From: G963556115 sp963675945
GTDB lineage: Bacteria; Planctomycetota; SZUA-567
NCBI GenBank assembly: GCA_963675945.1
Contig: OY780932.1
Location: 2,604,001-2,668,000 of the forward strand
Direction: 5' to 3'
Length of the DNA stretch: 64,000 bases
In this document: piece by piece, positions 42,300-51,591 of the stretch
How the letters are laid out: each line of letters opens with the position of its first letter
Position numbering within the stretch: the stretch's first letter is position 1
Translations under genes and position numbers: made by a program
The notes under the pieces: model-generated
What the model was told of the DNA's origin: nothing
The model's input: the letters and a program-made list of their open reading frames with translations, nothing else
The model's database searches: none

Positions 42300-43220
42300 A
42301 TGCTAAAAAAATATTTGTCAAACCTGGTTGCTCTCTTACTGCTTATGTCTCTCGTACAGGCTAGCACGCTGGCGGTGGAGGATACGGGGTATGATAAGAA
42401 GATGGTAAGCAAGAAGGATCTTACACCAGCCGAGGTGGATCAAGCATTCGACCAGATCTTTTCTACGCAGAAACAAATTGAGCGAATGCAGGCCAAGGTG
42501 ATAACGGAGAAGTCTGGCGGTATCTTCAAGAAGTCCAAAGCGACTGAGGCTATGGTATATGCGCAGATGCCAGATAAGCTCCTCTTTGTGGATAAGGGAC
42601 GTATTGGAGATAATTCTAAAGAGGATGAGTATGCTATTATTCTGATAGACGGAATATTTCTCTGGGACGTCAAGTCTGCTGATGGGAGTGGCATGCGTGA
42701 GGCGGAGCAGATAGATATGAAGCAAGCTGGGAGCAAGGATATCAATATTGCGGCGTTGTTGATCGGGGCGGATGTGGCTACCGGTAAGGAGCTTAGAGAT
42801 TATTATGATATTGCGGGCAGGCTCGAGAAATTCGCCGACGGGAGCCGGAGTTATCATTTCCTGCTCAAAGCGATAAGCGGCAAGGGCAAGGAACGGGATG
42901 AGGTCGTGGATATGTGGATAGAGGTAGGCGGGGTTATCCCGTGGAAGATCAAGACGCAGAAACAGGTGAAGAAGGTCAATCCGCTCAATCCCAATGCGCC
43001 GACCAAGACGAAGAAGACCGCTTCGACAAAGTACATATTGGATCTGCAGACCAATATAAGTAAGCCGTCACTGCCGCCATTTGCTAAAGATAAATTCTTT
43101 TTTGGGAGGATAATGGAGCAGAATCCGCGGCTCAAGGTTTTGGACGGGAAGGGTGAGGCGATCCCGACTGCGGTACTGAAGAAGGAGTTGGCAGGAGTAG
43201 CGCGAAGCCTGCAGCAGTAG
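42300..43220 (+). CDS. LolA-like periplasmic protein
   Basis: A signal peptide (about 24 residues, MLKKYLSNLVALLLLMSLVQAS) precedes ~280 residues. Elements such as QIERMQAKVITEKSGGIFKKSKATEAMVYAQMPDKLLF and the later YHFLL-strand resemble the LolA/LolB fold, in which a beta-sheet with a lid holds a lipoprotein acyl chain. I cannot confirm binding residues. It lies 67 bases after lgt, fitting a role in lipoprotein traffic, but the link is only by position. The ATG at 42300 follows GAGGAT. Confidence 0.55.
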   Translation: MLKKYLSNLVALLLLMSLVQASTLAVEDTGYDKKMVSKKDLTPAEVDQAFDQIFSTQKQIERMQAKVITEKSGGIFKKSKATEAMVYAQMPDKLLFVDKGRIGDNSKEDEYAIILIDGIFLWDVKSADGSGMREAEQIDMKQAGSKDINIAALLIGADVATGKELRDYYDIAGRLEKFADGSRSYHFLLKAISGKGKERDEVVDMWIEVGGVIPWKIKTQKQVKKVNPLNPNAPTKTKKTASTKYILDLQTNISKPSLPPFAKDKFFFGRIMEQNPRLKVLDGKGEAIPTAVLKKELAGVARSLQQ

Positions 43221-43275
43221 ACAGAATATTGGGTGTCTCTGGGGTTGTTATCACCGGTATAATTTGAAAGGCGGT

Positions 43276-43905
43276 ATGGTTTTCTCTATGCAAGAATTAT
43301 TGAATGATCTGATACGGCGTTATCCCCAACTTGAAGTATGTAGGCAGAGTGTTGTGGAGGCTTATTGTTTGTTGCGAGATGCGTACAATGCTGGTGGGAA
43401 ACTCTTGCTATGTGGTAATGGCGGGAGTGCGGCCGATACAGAGCATTGGAGTAGCGAACTTCTCAAGGGATTTGTCAAACGGCGAGAACTCTCGGCAGCG
43501 GAGAAAGAAGGACTCTCACCCGAGTTGGCGTCTGGTTTGCAGCAGGCTTTACCGGCTATACCGCTAGGAAGTTTTGCTGGACTAAATAGCGCGTTTCTCA
43601 ATGATGTCAACGGTGAATTCTGTTATGCACAGTTGATTCAGGGGCTGGGTATAGAGGGGGATGTCCTGGTAGGAATAAGTACTTCGGGCAAGGCGAAGAA
43701 TGTCTGTTATGCCTTTGAGGTGGCGGCGGTGCGAGGAATTGCCCGTATAGCTTTGACCGGAGCTAAAGAGAGTCGACTCTCGGAGCTTGCTAGTGTGGCG
43801 ATTCATGTTCCTGAGACCGAAACGTATAAGGTGCAGGAACTGCATCTACCGATCTATCACTCTTTGTGTTTGATGCTGGAGGAGTATTTTTTCGCTGAGG
43901 AGTAG
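43276..43905 (+). CDS. SIS-domain protein, phosphoheptose isomerase/DiaA type
   Basis: The SIS fold is evident: GGKLLLCGNGGSAADTEHWSSELLKGF, then VLVGISTSGKAKNVCYAFEVA and IALTGAKESRL, then VPETETYKVQELHLPIYHSLC. This matches GmhA (sedoheptulose 7-phosphate isomerase, heptose synthesis for LPS) and the related DnaA-binding DiaA. The GmhA metal-binding residues seem mostly present (HxxxE in TEHWSSELLKG and ETYKVQELHLPIYH). The ATG at 43276 lies next to AAAGG; an ATG at 43288 is an alternative. Other heptose genes are not near. Confidence 0.8.
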   Translation: MVFSMQELLNDLIRRYPQLEVCRQSVVEAYCLLRDAYNAGGKLLLCGNGGSAADTEHWSSELLKGFVKRRELSAAEKEGLSPELASGLQQALPAIPLGSFAGLNSAFLNDVNGEFCYAQLIQGLGIEGDVLVGISTSGKAKNVCYAFEVAAVRGIARIALTGAKESRLSELASVAIHVPETETYKVQELHLPIYHSLCLMLEEYFFAEE

Positions 43906-43988
43906 GGGAGGGTAATTTCCTGGGTGCTGGTAGGCTTAGCTAAGCTTCGTTTATCGGTAGTCTGGTGTCTGCCCAATAATTTGATGAT

Positions 43989-44041
43989 GGTTTGCAGGGT
44001 GCTCATGACAAATGCGAGCTTCTGCAAACCTCTTTGTTTTT
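43989..44041 (+). terminator. Hairpin terminator after the SIS gene
   Basis: GGTTTGCAG (43989-43997) and CTGCAAACC (44022-44030) form a 9-bp perfect stem; the loop can pair further (GCTC with GAGC). A T-rich stretch TCTTTGTTTTT follows. Confidence 0.55.
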
Positions 44042-44146
44042 ATGGAGAAATGCTGATTATTTGTTTTCAATATTGTTGATGGGCTAGTTTTGCGTATAAT
44101 CTTTAAAAGTTAATTTTATTGAGTATTTATTTTAGTGGAGAAAAAT

Positions 44147-45961
44147 TTGGAATTAGAATGTATTGATGGTTTACGCAATATTGCGATTATTGCCCATGTT
44201 GACCATGGCAAAACGACCTTGGTAGATGCTCTGCTGCGGCAGACAGATGTCTTCAGGGAGAATCAGGAGGTCGCTGAGTGCGTAATGGACTCGAATGATA
44301 TCGAGCGGGAGCGGGGAATCACCATATTCTCCAAGAATGCTTCTATAGAGTATAAAGGTACAAAGATCAATATAATTGATACCCCCGGACACGCGGATTT
44401 TGGCGGTGAGGTGGAGCGGGTGCTCAAGATGTCGGACGGAGCACTGCTTCTCGTAGATGCTTTTGAAGGGCCGATGCCGCAGACCAGATTTGTACTGAAG
44501 AAGGCTCTGGCTACAGGGCTGAAGGTGCTGGTGGTTATCAATAAGATCGACAGGCCTGAAGAGCGGGCGGAGGAGGTCTTGGATGAGGTGTTTGATCTCT
44601 TTGTCGAACTCGAAGCCAATGAAGAGCAGTTGGATTTTCCGGTAATCTATGCTTCAGGGCGTTCCGGTTTTGCCAAGCGTGAGCTTGAGGACGAGTCGGA
44701 TAATTGTCTGCCGCTTTTAGATGAGGTTCTGGAGAGTATCCCGGCGCCACGGGTCGACCGTACGGCGTCTTTTCAGATGCAGGTTGCCGCTATTGAGTAT
44801 AGCGAGTATGTCGGCCGAATCGCTATCGGCAGGGTTTTCAGAGGTAGTGTGGTCGAGAAGGAAGAGGTCGCACTTATCAAGGGTGACGGCAAGGTGGAGA
44901 AGGTTAGAGTTGAGTCGCTACGGGTCTATGAAGGAATCGGTAAGCGGGAGGTCAAGCGGGTTGACGCTGGTGATATCGCGATCATTACCGGGGCTCCGGA
45001 GGTGGATATCTATGATACGATCTGTGATTTAAATGAGCAGGAACAGATGGAGGCTGTGGCTATTGATGAACCGACTCTGACGATGGAGTTTCGCGCCAAT
45101 GACTCGCCGTTCTCCGGTCTAGAGGGCAAGTATGTAACCAGTCGGCACTTGGATGCGCGGCTCAAGCGTGAACTTCTTAGTAATATAGCACTCAAGGTAC
45201 AGACTGTCGGCGAGTGTTTTCACGTCTCTGGGCGCGGTCTGCTTCACCTCGGTATCTTGATTGAGAATATGCGGCGTGAAGGGTATGAATTTGCCGTGGG
45301 TAAGCCTCATGTTATCTTCCACGAAGAGGACGGCAAGAAGTTTGAGCCGATTGAGGAATTGACAGTCGATGTGCCTGAAGAGTCAGCGGGTAAGGTGATG
45401 GAGATTACCGGTAACCGTAAGGCGGTGCTGGAGAAGACCGAGATGCGCGGAACGCGTCTGCATATAGTGATGTCTATCCCCAGTCGCGGTTTGATCGGTA
45501 TGCGTACGCGCCTGTTGAATGCGACTAAGGGTGAGGCGATTATGAATCATGTCATCAGGGGCTACGAAGAGTTCAAGGGCGAGGTACCGCGGCGGCCGCA
45601 GGGTGTGCTGATCAGTTCGGACAAGGGGCCGAGCACGCCGTATGCCATCGATTCGCTCCAGCAGCGCGGAACCTTCTTTATCGATCCGGGAACCAGTGTC
45701 TATGAAGGTATGATTGTTGGTGAGCACTGTAAGGATAATGACCTGGTGGTAAATGTCTGTAAGGCCAAGAAAATTACCAATGTCCGTTCTGCGGGCAGTG
45801 ATAAGAATATGGAGATAGCGCCGGCTAAGATCTTCTCGCTTGAGGCGGCTCTGGAGTATATCGAGGAGGATGAATTGCTCGAGGTTACCCCGGAAAATCT
45901 GCGTATGCGTAAGCGTATATTGAGTGAGACTAGACGTAAGCAGTTGGCGCGAAAAGCGTAG
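44147..45961 (+). CDS. typA: GTP-binding protein TypA/BipA
   Basis: This ribosome-binding translational GTPase has the EF-G-like layout: G1 AHVDHGKTT, the switch I region ERERGITI, G3 DTPGHADF, G4 NKIDRPEER, then beta-barrel and C-terminal domains with a BipA motif in GTRLHIVMSIPSRGLIGMRTRLL. The length of 604 is normal. I start at TTG 44147, since GGAG lies 6 bases upstream and the N terminus matches the family; GTG 44135 is an alternative. TypA helps large-subunit assembly and growth under stress. It stands alone in its unit. Confidence 0.95.
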   Translation: MELECIDGLRNIAIIAHVDHGKTTLVDALLRQTDVFRENQEVAECVMDSNDIERERGITIFSKNASIEYKGTKINIIDTPGHADFGGEVERVLKMSDGALLLVDAFEGPMPQTRFVLKKALATGLKVLVVINKIDRPEERAEEVLDEVFDLFVELEANEEQLDFPVIYASGRSGFAKRELEDESDNCLPLLDEVLESIPAPRVDRTASFQMQVAAIEYSEYVGRIAIGRVFRGSVVEKEEVALIKGDGKVEKVRVESLRVYEGIGKREVKRVDAGDIAIITGAPEVDIYDTICDLNEQEQMEAVAIDEPTLTMEFRANDSPFSGLEGKYVTSRHLDARLKRELLSNIALKVQTVGECFHVSGRGLLHLGILIENMRREGYEFAVGKPHVIFHEEDGKKFEPIEELTVDVPEESAGKVMEITGNRKAVLEKTEMRGTRLHIVMSIPSRGLIGMRTRLLNATKGEAIMNHVIRGYEEFKGEVPRRPQGVLISSDKGPSTPYAIDSLQQRGTFFIDPGTSVYEGMIVGEHCKDNDLVVNVCKAKKITNVRSAGSDKNMEIAPAKIFSLEAALEYIEEDELLEVTPENLRMRKRILSETRRKQLARKA

Positions 45962-46070
45962 CATTACATTCGGCTGGTATTGGCGATTTAGCTGTTATTC
46001 TGGGGTATGATCGTTGTCGATAGATGATGATTGTACCCTTTTGTTTTTTTTTGCGTGTGGGGGTGGAGCG

Positions 46071-46949
46071 GTGAAATCACTATTACTCTGTGTCGCGGTT
46101 ATTGTTGGATTGAGTTTTCCTGAGCTGGGGCATTACTCGGTGTATATTCGTAGTCTGGTTATGATAATGCTGACTATGGGATTTCTTACGGTTAAGTTTG
46201 AACGGGATATGTTCTCCAGGGAGATCATCTATGTCCTGGCTGCAAATCTGTTGATTCCGCTACCGATATATTTTCTGGCTCGGCTAGTGGGGGAGCAGGA
46301 GGCTGAGGCGGCATTTCTGATCGCTTCGGCACCGGCGGCGATAGCCTCGCCTATTATTATCGGGTTTATTCGCAAGCGGACTGATTTTGTGACACTGGCG
46401 GTAGTGGCGACAAATCTGTTGACAATTTTGACCCTGCCGCTAGCGATACCGCTGGTGGCGACATCGGTAGAGGCTGGGGGTGAGGATAGCGAGTATACCA
46501 TAGTTATATCGGTGTTGACAACTATTATTGTGCCGCTCTTGTTGGCATTACTCCTGCGTGGGATAGGAGGTGTAGTGTATAGAGTGGCGGTATGGACGCA
46601 GCGGTTGGCCTTGTACGTCTGGCTTTTTGCTATTGCGTTCGCTTGTGCGACAGCACGAGAGTTTATAATTAAGAATAATATTGCCAATGAATTTTTGATC
46701 AGTATCGGTCTGGTAACGGTGGGTATTTGTATTGTTAATTTTGGTGTCGGCTACCTGGTCGGGGGGAAGAAGTTTGCGCGCGAGAGTAGTCAGGCGCTCG
46801 GGCAGAAGAATACTATGTTTGCGGTATGGGTCGGTTTGACCTTTTTAAATCCCCTCTCGGTTATTGCCCCGGTAGCATATATTATCTTCCAGAATATCTA
46901 CAATGCGTTGCAGATGTTTGTCTATGATCTGCAGCAGCGCAAGAAGTAG
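46071..46949 (+). CDS. SBF/BASS-like membrane transporter, copy 1
   Basis: A 292-residue integral membrane protein with about nine to ten hydrophobic segments. The C-terminal GYLVGGKKFARESSQALGQKNTMFAVWVGLTFLNPLSVIAPVAYIIFQNIYN has the GQKN motif placed like the conserved G-QN of the sodium/bile acid symporter superfamily (SBF, including arsenite and pantothenate carriers). It starts at GTG 46071 with GGAG 2 bases upstream; an earlier in-frame start would add a non-membrane stretch. The next gene is a paralogue, about half identical by eye. The substrate is unknown. Confidence 0.8.
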   Translation: MKSLLLCVAVIVGLSFPELGHYSVYIRSLVMIMLTMGFLTVKFERDMFSREIIYVLAANLLIPLPIYFLARLVGEQEAEAAFLIASAPAAIASPIIIGFIRKRTDFVTLAVVATNLLTILTLPLAIPLVATSVEAGGEDSEYTIVISVLTTIIVPLLLALLLRGIGGVVYRVAVWTQRLALYVWLFAIAFACATAREFIIKNNIANEFLISIGLVTVGICIVNFGVGYLVGGKKFARESSQALGQKNTMFAVWVGLTFLNPLSVIAPVAYIIFQNIYNALQMFVYDLQQRKK

Positions 46950-46981
46950 CGCTGACTGGAGGAGTTTATCAAGGAGTCGGT

Positions 46982-47851
46982 TTGAAGACGGTTATTATCC
47001 TTATTGCAATTGCGCTCGGTCTGTCCTTTCCGATGTTGAGTGCTATCTCTTGGCTGATTCGGCCGCTGGTGATGCTTCTGCTCTTCTTTGGGTTTCTGGG
47101 CTTGAGCTTTGAGCGTAAGCTGGTTACTAAAGAGTTGTTCTATGTTGTCGCGGCCAATCTGTTGATTCCCATACCGGTATATCTCTTGACACGTTTATTG
47201 GGGGATGATATCTCCTTAGCGGCATTTCTGGTCGCGGCCACTCCTACCGGAGTGGCGGTGCCGGTGGTGATCGAATTCTTGCATAAACGCGTCGGGTTTG
47301 CGGCGATGGGGGTTCTGTTTACGAATGTAGTGATGGCGGTGGCATTGCCGCTCGGGTTGCCGCTTATCGCAGAGTATGATGGTGATATCGGGGTGTACCA
47401 TACCGTCTCCAGTATTGCCATTACAGTCTTTATTCCACTCTTGCTGGCGCTAGGAGCGAGAAGGAGTGGGGGGCGTATACTCGCCTCGGCACTCCGTTTG
47501 AAGTTTCTCAGTCTCTATACCTGGGCCTTGGCGATCGCGCTAGCTTGCGCTGAGGCGCGGCAATTTGTTATCGAGTATGAGATCCCCTTTTCGACGGTCG
47601 TGAATATTGGTTGGGTGGTACTTATTGTCTGTGCGCTCAACTTTGTTATAGGCTATCTGCTGGGTGGTAAGGAGTATATTCGTGAGTGCGGGCAGGTGCT
47701 GGGGCAGAAGAATACCATCTTCTCGGTATGGATTGGGATTACCTTTCTCAGTCCGGTTGCGGCAATCGGGCCGGTATGCTATATTATCTTTCAGAATATC
47801 TTCAATTGTGTGCAGATTGCGCTGCATGACTGGAAGCGGCGGCGGGAGTAG
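46982..47851 (+). CDS. SBF/BASS-like membrane transporter, copy 2
   Basis: This 289-residue paralogue of the protein at 46071 keeps the same segments: GLSFPML, SFERKLVTKELFYVVAANLLIPIPVYLLTRLL, and GYLLGGKEYIRECGQVLGQKNTIFSVWIGITFLSPVAAIGPVCYIIFQNIFN. The two lie 32 bases apart and are co-directional, a tandem duplication. Starts at TTG 46982 with GGAG 5 bases upstream. Whether they form a heterodimer or serve different anions is unknown. Confidence 0.8.
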   Translation: MKTVIILIAIALGLSFPMLSAISWLIRPLVMLLLFFGFLGLSFERKLVTKELFYVVAANLLIPIPVYLLTRLLGDDISLAAFLVAATPTGVAVPVVIEFLHKRVGFAAMGVLFTNVVMAVALPLGLPLIAEYDGDIGVYHTVSSIAITVFIPLLLALGARRSGGRILASALRLKFLSLYTWALAIALACAEARQFVIEYEIPFSTVVNIGWVVLIVCALNFVIGYLLGGKEYIRECGQVLGQKNTIFSVWIGITFLSPVAAIGPVCYIIFQNIFNCVQIALHDWKRRRE

Positions 47852-48215
47852 TCGGATACAGTCATGTCTGTCTGATTATGTGCTTAAAATACTGTATAGC
47901 GCTTGACTTTGAAGGCCGATAGCATACAATTGGGTAGGGTATAGATAGTTGTTCTTGAAAAACAGTAACATATATAGTGTTAAGTATTTATAGTTATCTT
48001 AAGCTAATTTTTTTTACAGTTTTTCCAGAACTATTTATAAAGATTGTCTTTATTATAAGCAGTAAAAATATATTTTTACTGATATTGTGTTTTCGTTGCT
48101 TCTACAGCGACAAATTTTCTTATAATTAGAGTATGTAGAAAATTCGCGCACTGTATCTTTCTTACGCACGCGGACGGCGCAGAAGTGCTTTATCAATGTT
48201 TGAAGGAGGAAGAGG
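47852..48215. other. Intergenic region upstream of thrC
   Basis: AT-rich, no open frame. A perfect 20-base palindrome AGTAAAAATATATTTTTACT lies at 48061-48080. A possible thrC promoter has TTGCTT (48096-48101) and TATAAT (48121-48126), but the 19-base spacer is long. I see no leader peptide or attenuator typical of threonine control. Confidence 0.45.
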
Positions 48216-49613
48216 TTGACAACCCAAGTTGCTTATCAAAAATGTATAAATCCTATATGTCAAGCTACGTACGATATAATGCAAATTTTACCGAAATGCC
48301 CGGCATGTGGGGAACTGCTCGATGTTGAGTATGACTGGGACAGGGTGGAGTTGCCGACTAAGCTTGAGGCTATCGGGAAATTTCAACTTCCGGCGAACGG
48401 ACTGGGGGGAGTGAGCGGAGTCTGGAGATTTTCCAGCCTTATGCCCTTTGCGCCTCAGGATAAGTGGGCGAGTATCGGCGAAGGCCATACCCAGCTCAGA
48501 CCTTCGCCGACGGTTGCGGATTATACCGGAGTCAAGAATCTCTTTCTACAGTATGAGGGGTTGAATCCTTCCGGCTCCTTCAAGGATAACGGGATGGCTG
48601 GAGCCTTTACCCATGCCCGCATGGTAGGTGCCAAGGTGGCGGCTTGTGCCTCAACCGGGAATACCTCGGCAAGTATGGCAGCATTTGCTGCCGCCAGTGG
48701 TTCGATGCAGGGTATAATCTTTATCGGCGACGGTAAGGTAGCTTACGGCAAACTCTCGCAGGCGCTTGATTATGGGGCGTTGACGCTGTTGATTAAGGGT
48801 GATTTTGATGATGCCATGGCACGGGTGCAGGAAGTCTGTCCCCAAGAAGGGATCTATCTTGTTAACTCTGTAAACCCATTCCGGCTTGAAGGGCAGAAGA
48901 CGATTATGTTCCGTGTGCTTGAAGGGCTGGGCTGGCAGATTCCGGATTGGATCGTTGTACCAGGGGGTAATCTGGGTAACAGCAGCGCTTTTGGCAAGGC
49001 TTTTATTGAACTGCACAAACTGGGCTTTATCTCTAAATTGCCGCGTATTGCGGTGATCAATTCTACTGGCGCGCCTACTCTCAATAATTTAGTCAATAAA
49101 CGTCGTCTGACCTGGAATGGTGGTAGTGTGGATCAGAATATTATTCGTGAATACTATCGGCAGCTCGACCGGAATAATGAACGTGCTAATACTATCGCTT
49201 CAGCTATTGAGATCAATCGGCCGGTGAATCTTAAGAAGTGTCTGCGGGCGCTTGCGGCTACCGACGGTGTGGTGCGTGCGGTGAGTGATCAGCAGATTAT
49301 CGATGCCAAAGCCTGGGTGGCACGGGAAGGGTTGGGGTGTGAGCCCGCGAGTGCCGCGAGTGTGGCGGGTACCAAAATGCTGGTTGAAGAAGGGATAATT
49401 GATCGTGATGCGACGGTGGCTTGCGTCTTGACCGGGCATCAGCTCAAAGATCCGCATGCCACGGTGGCTTACCATAGTTATTCGGAGGCTGAACTCAAGA
49501 AGCAATATGGAGGGTATGGCATTGCTACCAGTGAGTTTGGAAACCGTCCGGTAGCCGTAGCGAACAACCTGGCTCAGATAATTGACGCTATCAGAAAGAA
49601 TGTGAATAGATAA
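48216..49613 (+). CDS. thrC: Threonine synthase
   Basis: ThrC converts O-phosphohomoserine to threonine with PLP. The Schiff-base lysine is in LNPSGSFKDNGM, and PGGNLGNSSAFGKAF and CASTGNTSASMAAF bind PLP phosphate and substrate. The N-terminal ~45 residues carry two C-x(2-4)-C pairs (CINPIC and CPAC), likely a zinc ribbon found in a subset of ThrC. The length of 465 is normal. It starts at TTG 48216 with AAGGAGG 6-7 bases upstream. dapB follows. Confidence 0.95.
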   Translation: MTTQVAYQKCINPICQATYDIMQILPKCPACGELLDVEYDWDRVELPTKLEAIGKFQLPANGLGGVSGVWRFSSLMPFAPQDKWASIGEGHTQLRPSPTVADYTGVKNLFLQYEGLNPSGSFKDNGMAGAFTHARMVGAKVAACASTGNTSASMAAFAAASGSMQGIIFIGDGKVAYGKLSQALDYGALTLLIKGDFDDAMARVQEVCPQEGIYLVNSVNPFRLEGQKTIMFRVLEGLGWQIPDWIVVPGGNLGNSSAFGKAFIELHKLGFISKLPRIAVINSTGAPTLNNLVNKRRLTWNGGSVDQNIIREYYRQLDRNNERANTIASAIEINRPVNLKKCLRALAATDGVVRAVSDQQIIDAKAWVAREGLGCEPASAASVAGTKMLVEEGIIDRDATVACVLTGHQLKDPHATVAYHSYSEAELKKQYGGYGIATSEFGNRPVAVANNLAQIIDAIRKNVNR

Positions 49614-49642
49614 TTGTTGGCTTCAGATCAAGGGTGGATAAC

Positions 49643-50440
49643 ATGCGAAAAAAAGTTGTAATCAGTGGTGCCGCAGGCAGGATGGGTAGAAGGCTTATGG
49701 TTCTGACTTCAAATGAGGACGAGTTGGAACTGGCTGGAGCTATAGATTATCCACAGCATCCGATGATCGGACAATCTGTAACGCAGATTGAGCCAGAACT
49801 CGCAGGTACAGAGGTGCGGTTGACGAAATTTCTGGAGGTTCAAGCCGATGTCATGGTTGACTTTTCACTGCCGGAAGGAACGGAGAAGCGTTTGCCGGAG
49901 GCGGTTGAGCGTAAGATCGCCATGGTTATTGGTACTACCGGGATGAGTAAGGAGCAAGAGGCGCAGGTACTGGAGGCGTCTAAGTATATACCGATTATTC
50001 AGGCTTCAAATTACTCGTTGGGGGTAAATCTGCTGCTGAAGGTGGCAGCGGAAGTGGCAAAGGCACTTGGAGAGGATTTTGATATTGAGATAACGGAAGC
50101 CCATCATAATCAGAAGGTTGATGCGCCTAGCGGTACGGCTCTGGCTCTGGCTAAGAGTATTTGTGAAGCTACCGGACGTAATGTGGATACTGATCTTGTT
50201 CACGGCAGATCCGGTAGACCAGGTAAGCGGAGTAGGCGGGAAATTGGTATGCATGCGTTGCGCCTGGGGTCTGTGGTAGGAGACCACAGTATTTATTTCG
50301 GAAGTGCTCTGGAGATTATTGAACTCTCGCACCGGGCCCAGACCAGGGACGTTTTAGCGGCCGGAGCGATAAGAGCAGCTAAGTGGATCTGCGGTAAAGA
50401 GCCGGGGATGTATACCATGGAGAATGTACTCTTTGGCTAG
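49643..50440 (+). CDS. dapB: 4-hydroxy-tetrahydrodipicolinate reductase
   Basis: DapB makes tetrahydrodipicolinate in the lysine/diaminopimelate pathway, with NAD(P)H. The fold motif VVISGAAGRMGRRL, the catalytic EAHHNQKVDAPSGTAL, and the C-terminal IELSHRAQTRDVLAAGAIRAAKW are all present. The length of 265 is normal. I start at ATG 49643; an in-frame GTG at 49634 would add three residues. It lies 29 bases after thrC, so both aspartate-family genes are likely in one unit. Confidence 0.96.
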   Translation: MRKKVVISGAAGRMGRRLMVLTSNEDELELAGAIDYPQHPMIGQSVTQIEPELAGTEVRLTKFLEVQADVMVDFSLPEGTEKRLPEAVERKIAMVIGTTGMSKEQEAQVLEASKYIPIIQASNYSLGVNLLLKVAAEVAKALGEDFDIEITEAHHNQKVDAPSGTALALAKSICEATGRNVDTDLVHGRSGRPGKRSRREIGMHALRLGSVVGDHSIYFGSALEIIELSHRAQTRDVLAAGAIRAAKWICGKEPGMYTMENVLFG

Positions 50441-50461
50441 TATTTGACAGGATTATGTTTG

Positions 50462-50499
50462 CTTATCATGCTGGTTCTAATCCTTAGAATCTTGATAAG
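50462..50499 (+). promoter_or_regulatory. Strong hairpin just before the Gfo/Idh gene
   Basis: CTTATCA (50462-50468) pairs with TGATAAG (50493-50499), and inside it GGTTCTAA pairs with TTAGAATC with one G-T pair and a 3-base loop: about 15 pairs in all. It ends six bases before the AGGAGA ribosome binding site. No T-run follows it. Confidence 0.5.
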
Positions 50500-50516
50500 A
50501 ATTTAGGAGATAAATT

Positions 50517-51551
50517 ATGTATAAAGTTGGTATTATGGGCTGTGGTATTGTAGCTACATTCAGGCATATTCCGGCGATTTTAGAGACCGAGGGAATAGAG
50601 CTGGGAGCCCTCTTTGACCCTAACCCGAAGAAGTTGGAGAAGGTGCAGGATAAATATGGTATCAATCCAGCTATATGTTTTACCGATATAGATGAGTTTA
50701 TGCAGCAGGATTTTCATATTGCCAGTATTACTTCTCCAGCCCCGTATCATGTGGAGAATTGTGAAGCGGCGTGTAAGTATGGTAAGAATGTACTCTGTGA
50801 AAAGCCTCTGGCTATGACTGAGGAAGAAGCGCAGAAGATGATCGATATGGTTGAAAAGGCCGGTTTGAAGTTATATGTCGGTCTGGTTGTACGTTTTTCT
50901 CCGGTTGCGCAGAAGATACGCGACCTTATCAAGGCCGGGGCGATAGGTTATGTGGGGACTGTTCGGCTGATCTTCAATTGGAATTGCCACGGTAAGTACC
51001 GTAATGATGATGATACTGGAGAGTATGGTATAAATCGTAGGCGTGAAGGCCGGATGTTTGAAGGTGGCCCGATGGTTGACTGCGGTACCCATCAGATTGA
51101 TCTGGCACGTTGGTGGTTGGGCTCGGAAATTGTAAGCTTCAATGGTTTCGGTGCCTGGGTTGAGGATTACGAAGCGCCGGATCATACTTGGGTGCATATG
51201 GAACATGCCAATGGCGCGCATACGATGATTGAGATAAGTTTCTCATACTGTCATACAGCAAATGAACCGGTAAACGAATTTATTTATGAACTTATCGGTA
51301 CCGAAGGGGTAATCCGCTACGATAGAAATCAGAAGTCTATCTTTGTTCACGGTAAGGAGGAGACCTTCGAGTTGCCGCATAGCGATGATCTAGGTTTTGC
51401 TTCCATGTATAAAGAGGTAGTGCTGGCGCTGGATACCGGAAAATCGGAACTTTTGGCTACCGGCAAAGATGGTCTTATTGCGACAAGGATATCTCGTGAG
51501 TCTACCGAGGATGCGATGTATCGGCGTAGTCTGGCTGGGATCGTGCGTTAA
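50517..51551 (+). CDS. Gfo/Idh/MocA-family oxidoreductase
   Basis: The N-terminal Rossmann motif GIMGCGIVATFRHIPAI and the family motif LCEKPLAM (with the catalytic Lys) identify a Gfo/Idh enzyme, which oxidises sugars or inositol with NAD(P). The middle has CGTHQIDLARWWLG, holding the conserved H-x-x-D. The length of 344 is normal. It starts at ATG 50517 with AGGAGA 6 bases upstream, and an RNA hairpin just before this. Substrate unknown; neighbours give no hint. Confidence 0.9.
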   Translation: MYKVGIMGCGIVATFRHIPAILETEGIELGALFDPNPKKLEKVQDKYGINPAICFTDIDEFMQQDFHIASITSPAPYHVENCEAACKYGKNVLCEKPLAMTEEEAQKMIDMVEKAGLKLYVGLVVRFSPVAQKIRDLIKAGAIGYVGTVRLIFNWNCHGKYRNDDDTGEYGINRRREGRMFEGGPMVDCGTHQIDLARWWLGSEIVSFNGFGAWVEDYEAPDHTWVHMEHANGAHTMIEISFSYCHTANEPVNEFIYELIGTEGVIRYDRNQKSIFVHGKEETFELPHSDDLGFASMYKEVVLALDTGKSELLATGKDGLIATRISRESTEDAMYRRSLAGIVR

Positions 51552-51591
51552 ACCAAGAAATATCTTAAAGTGATAAATTTAAGGATACTGT

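Noticed and set aside
45383..45964. 193-codon minus-strand frame opposite typA
   Set aside because: It lies wholly within the well-conserved TypA coding sequence and has no family features.
47852..48215. Threonine attenuator before thrC
   Set aside because: No Thr/Ile codon-rich leader peptide and no terminator-antiterminator pair could be found.
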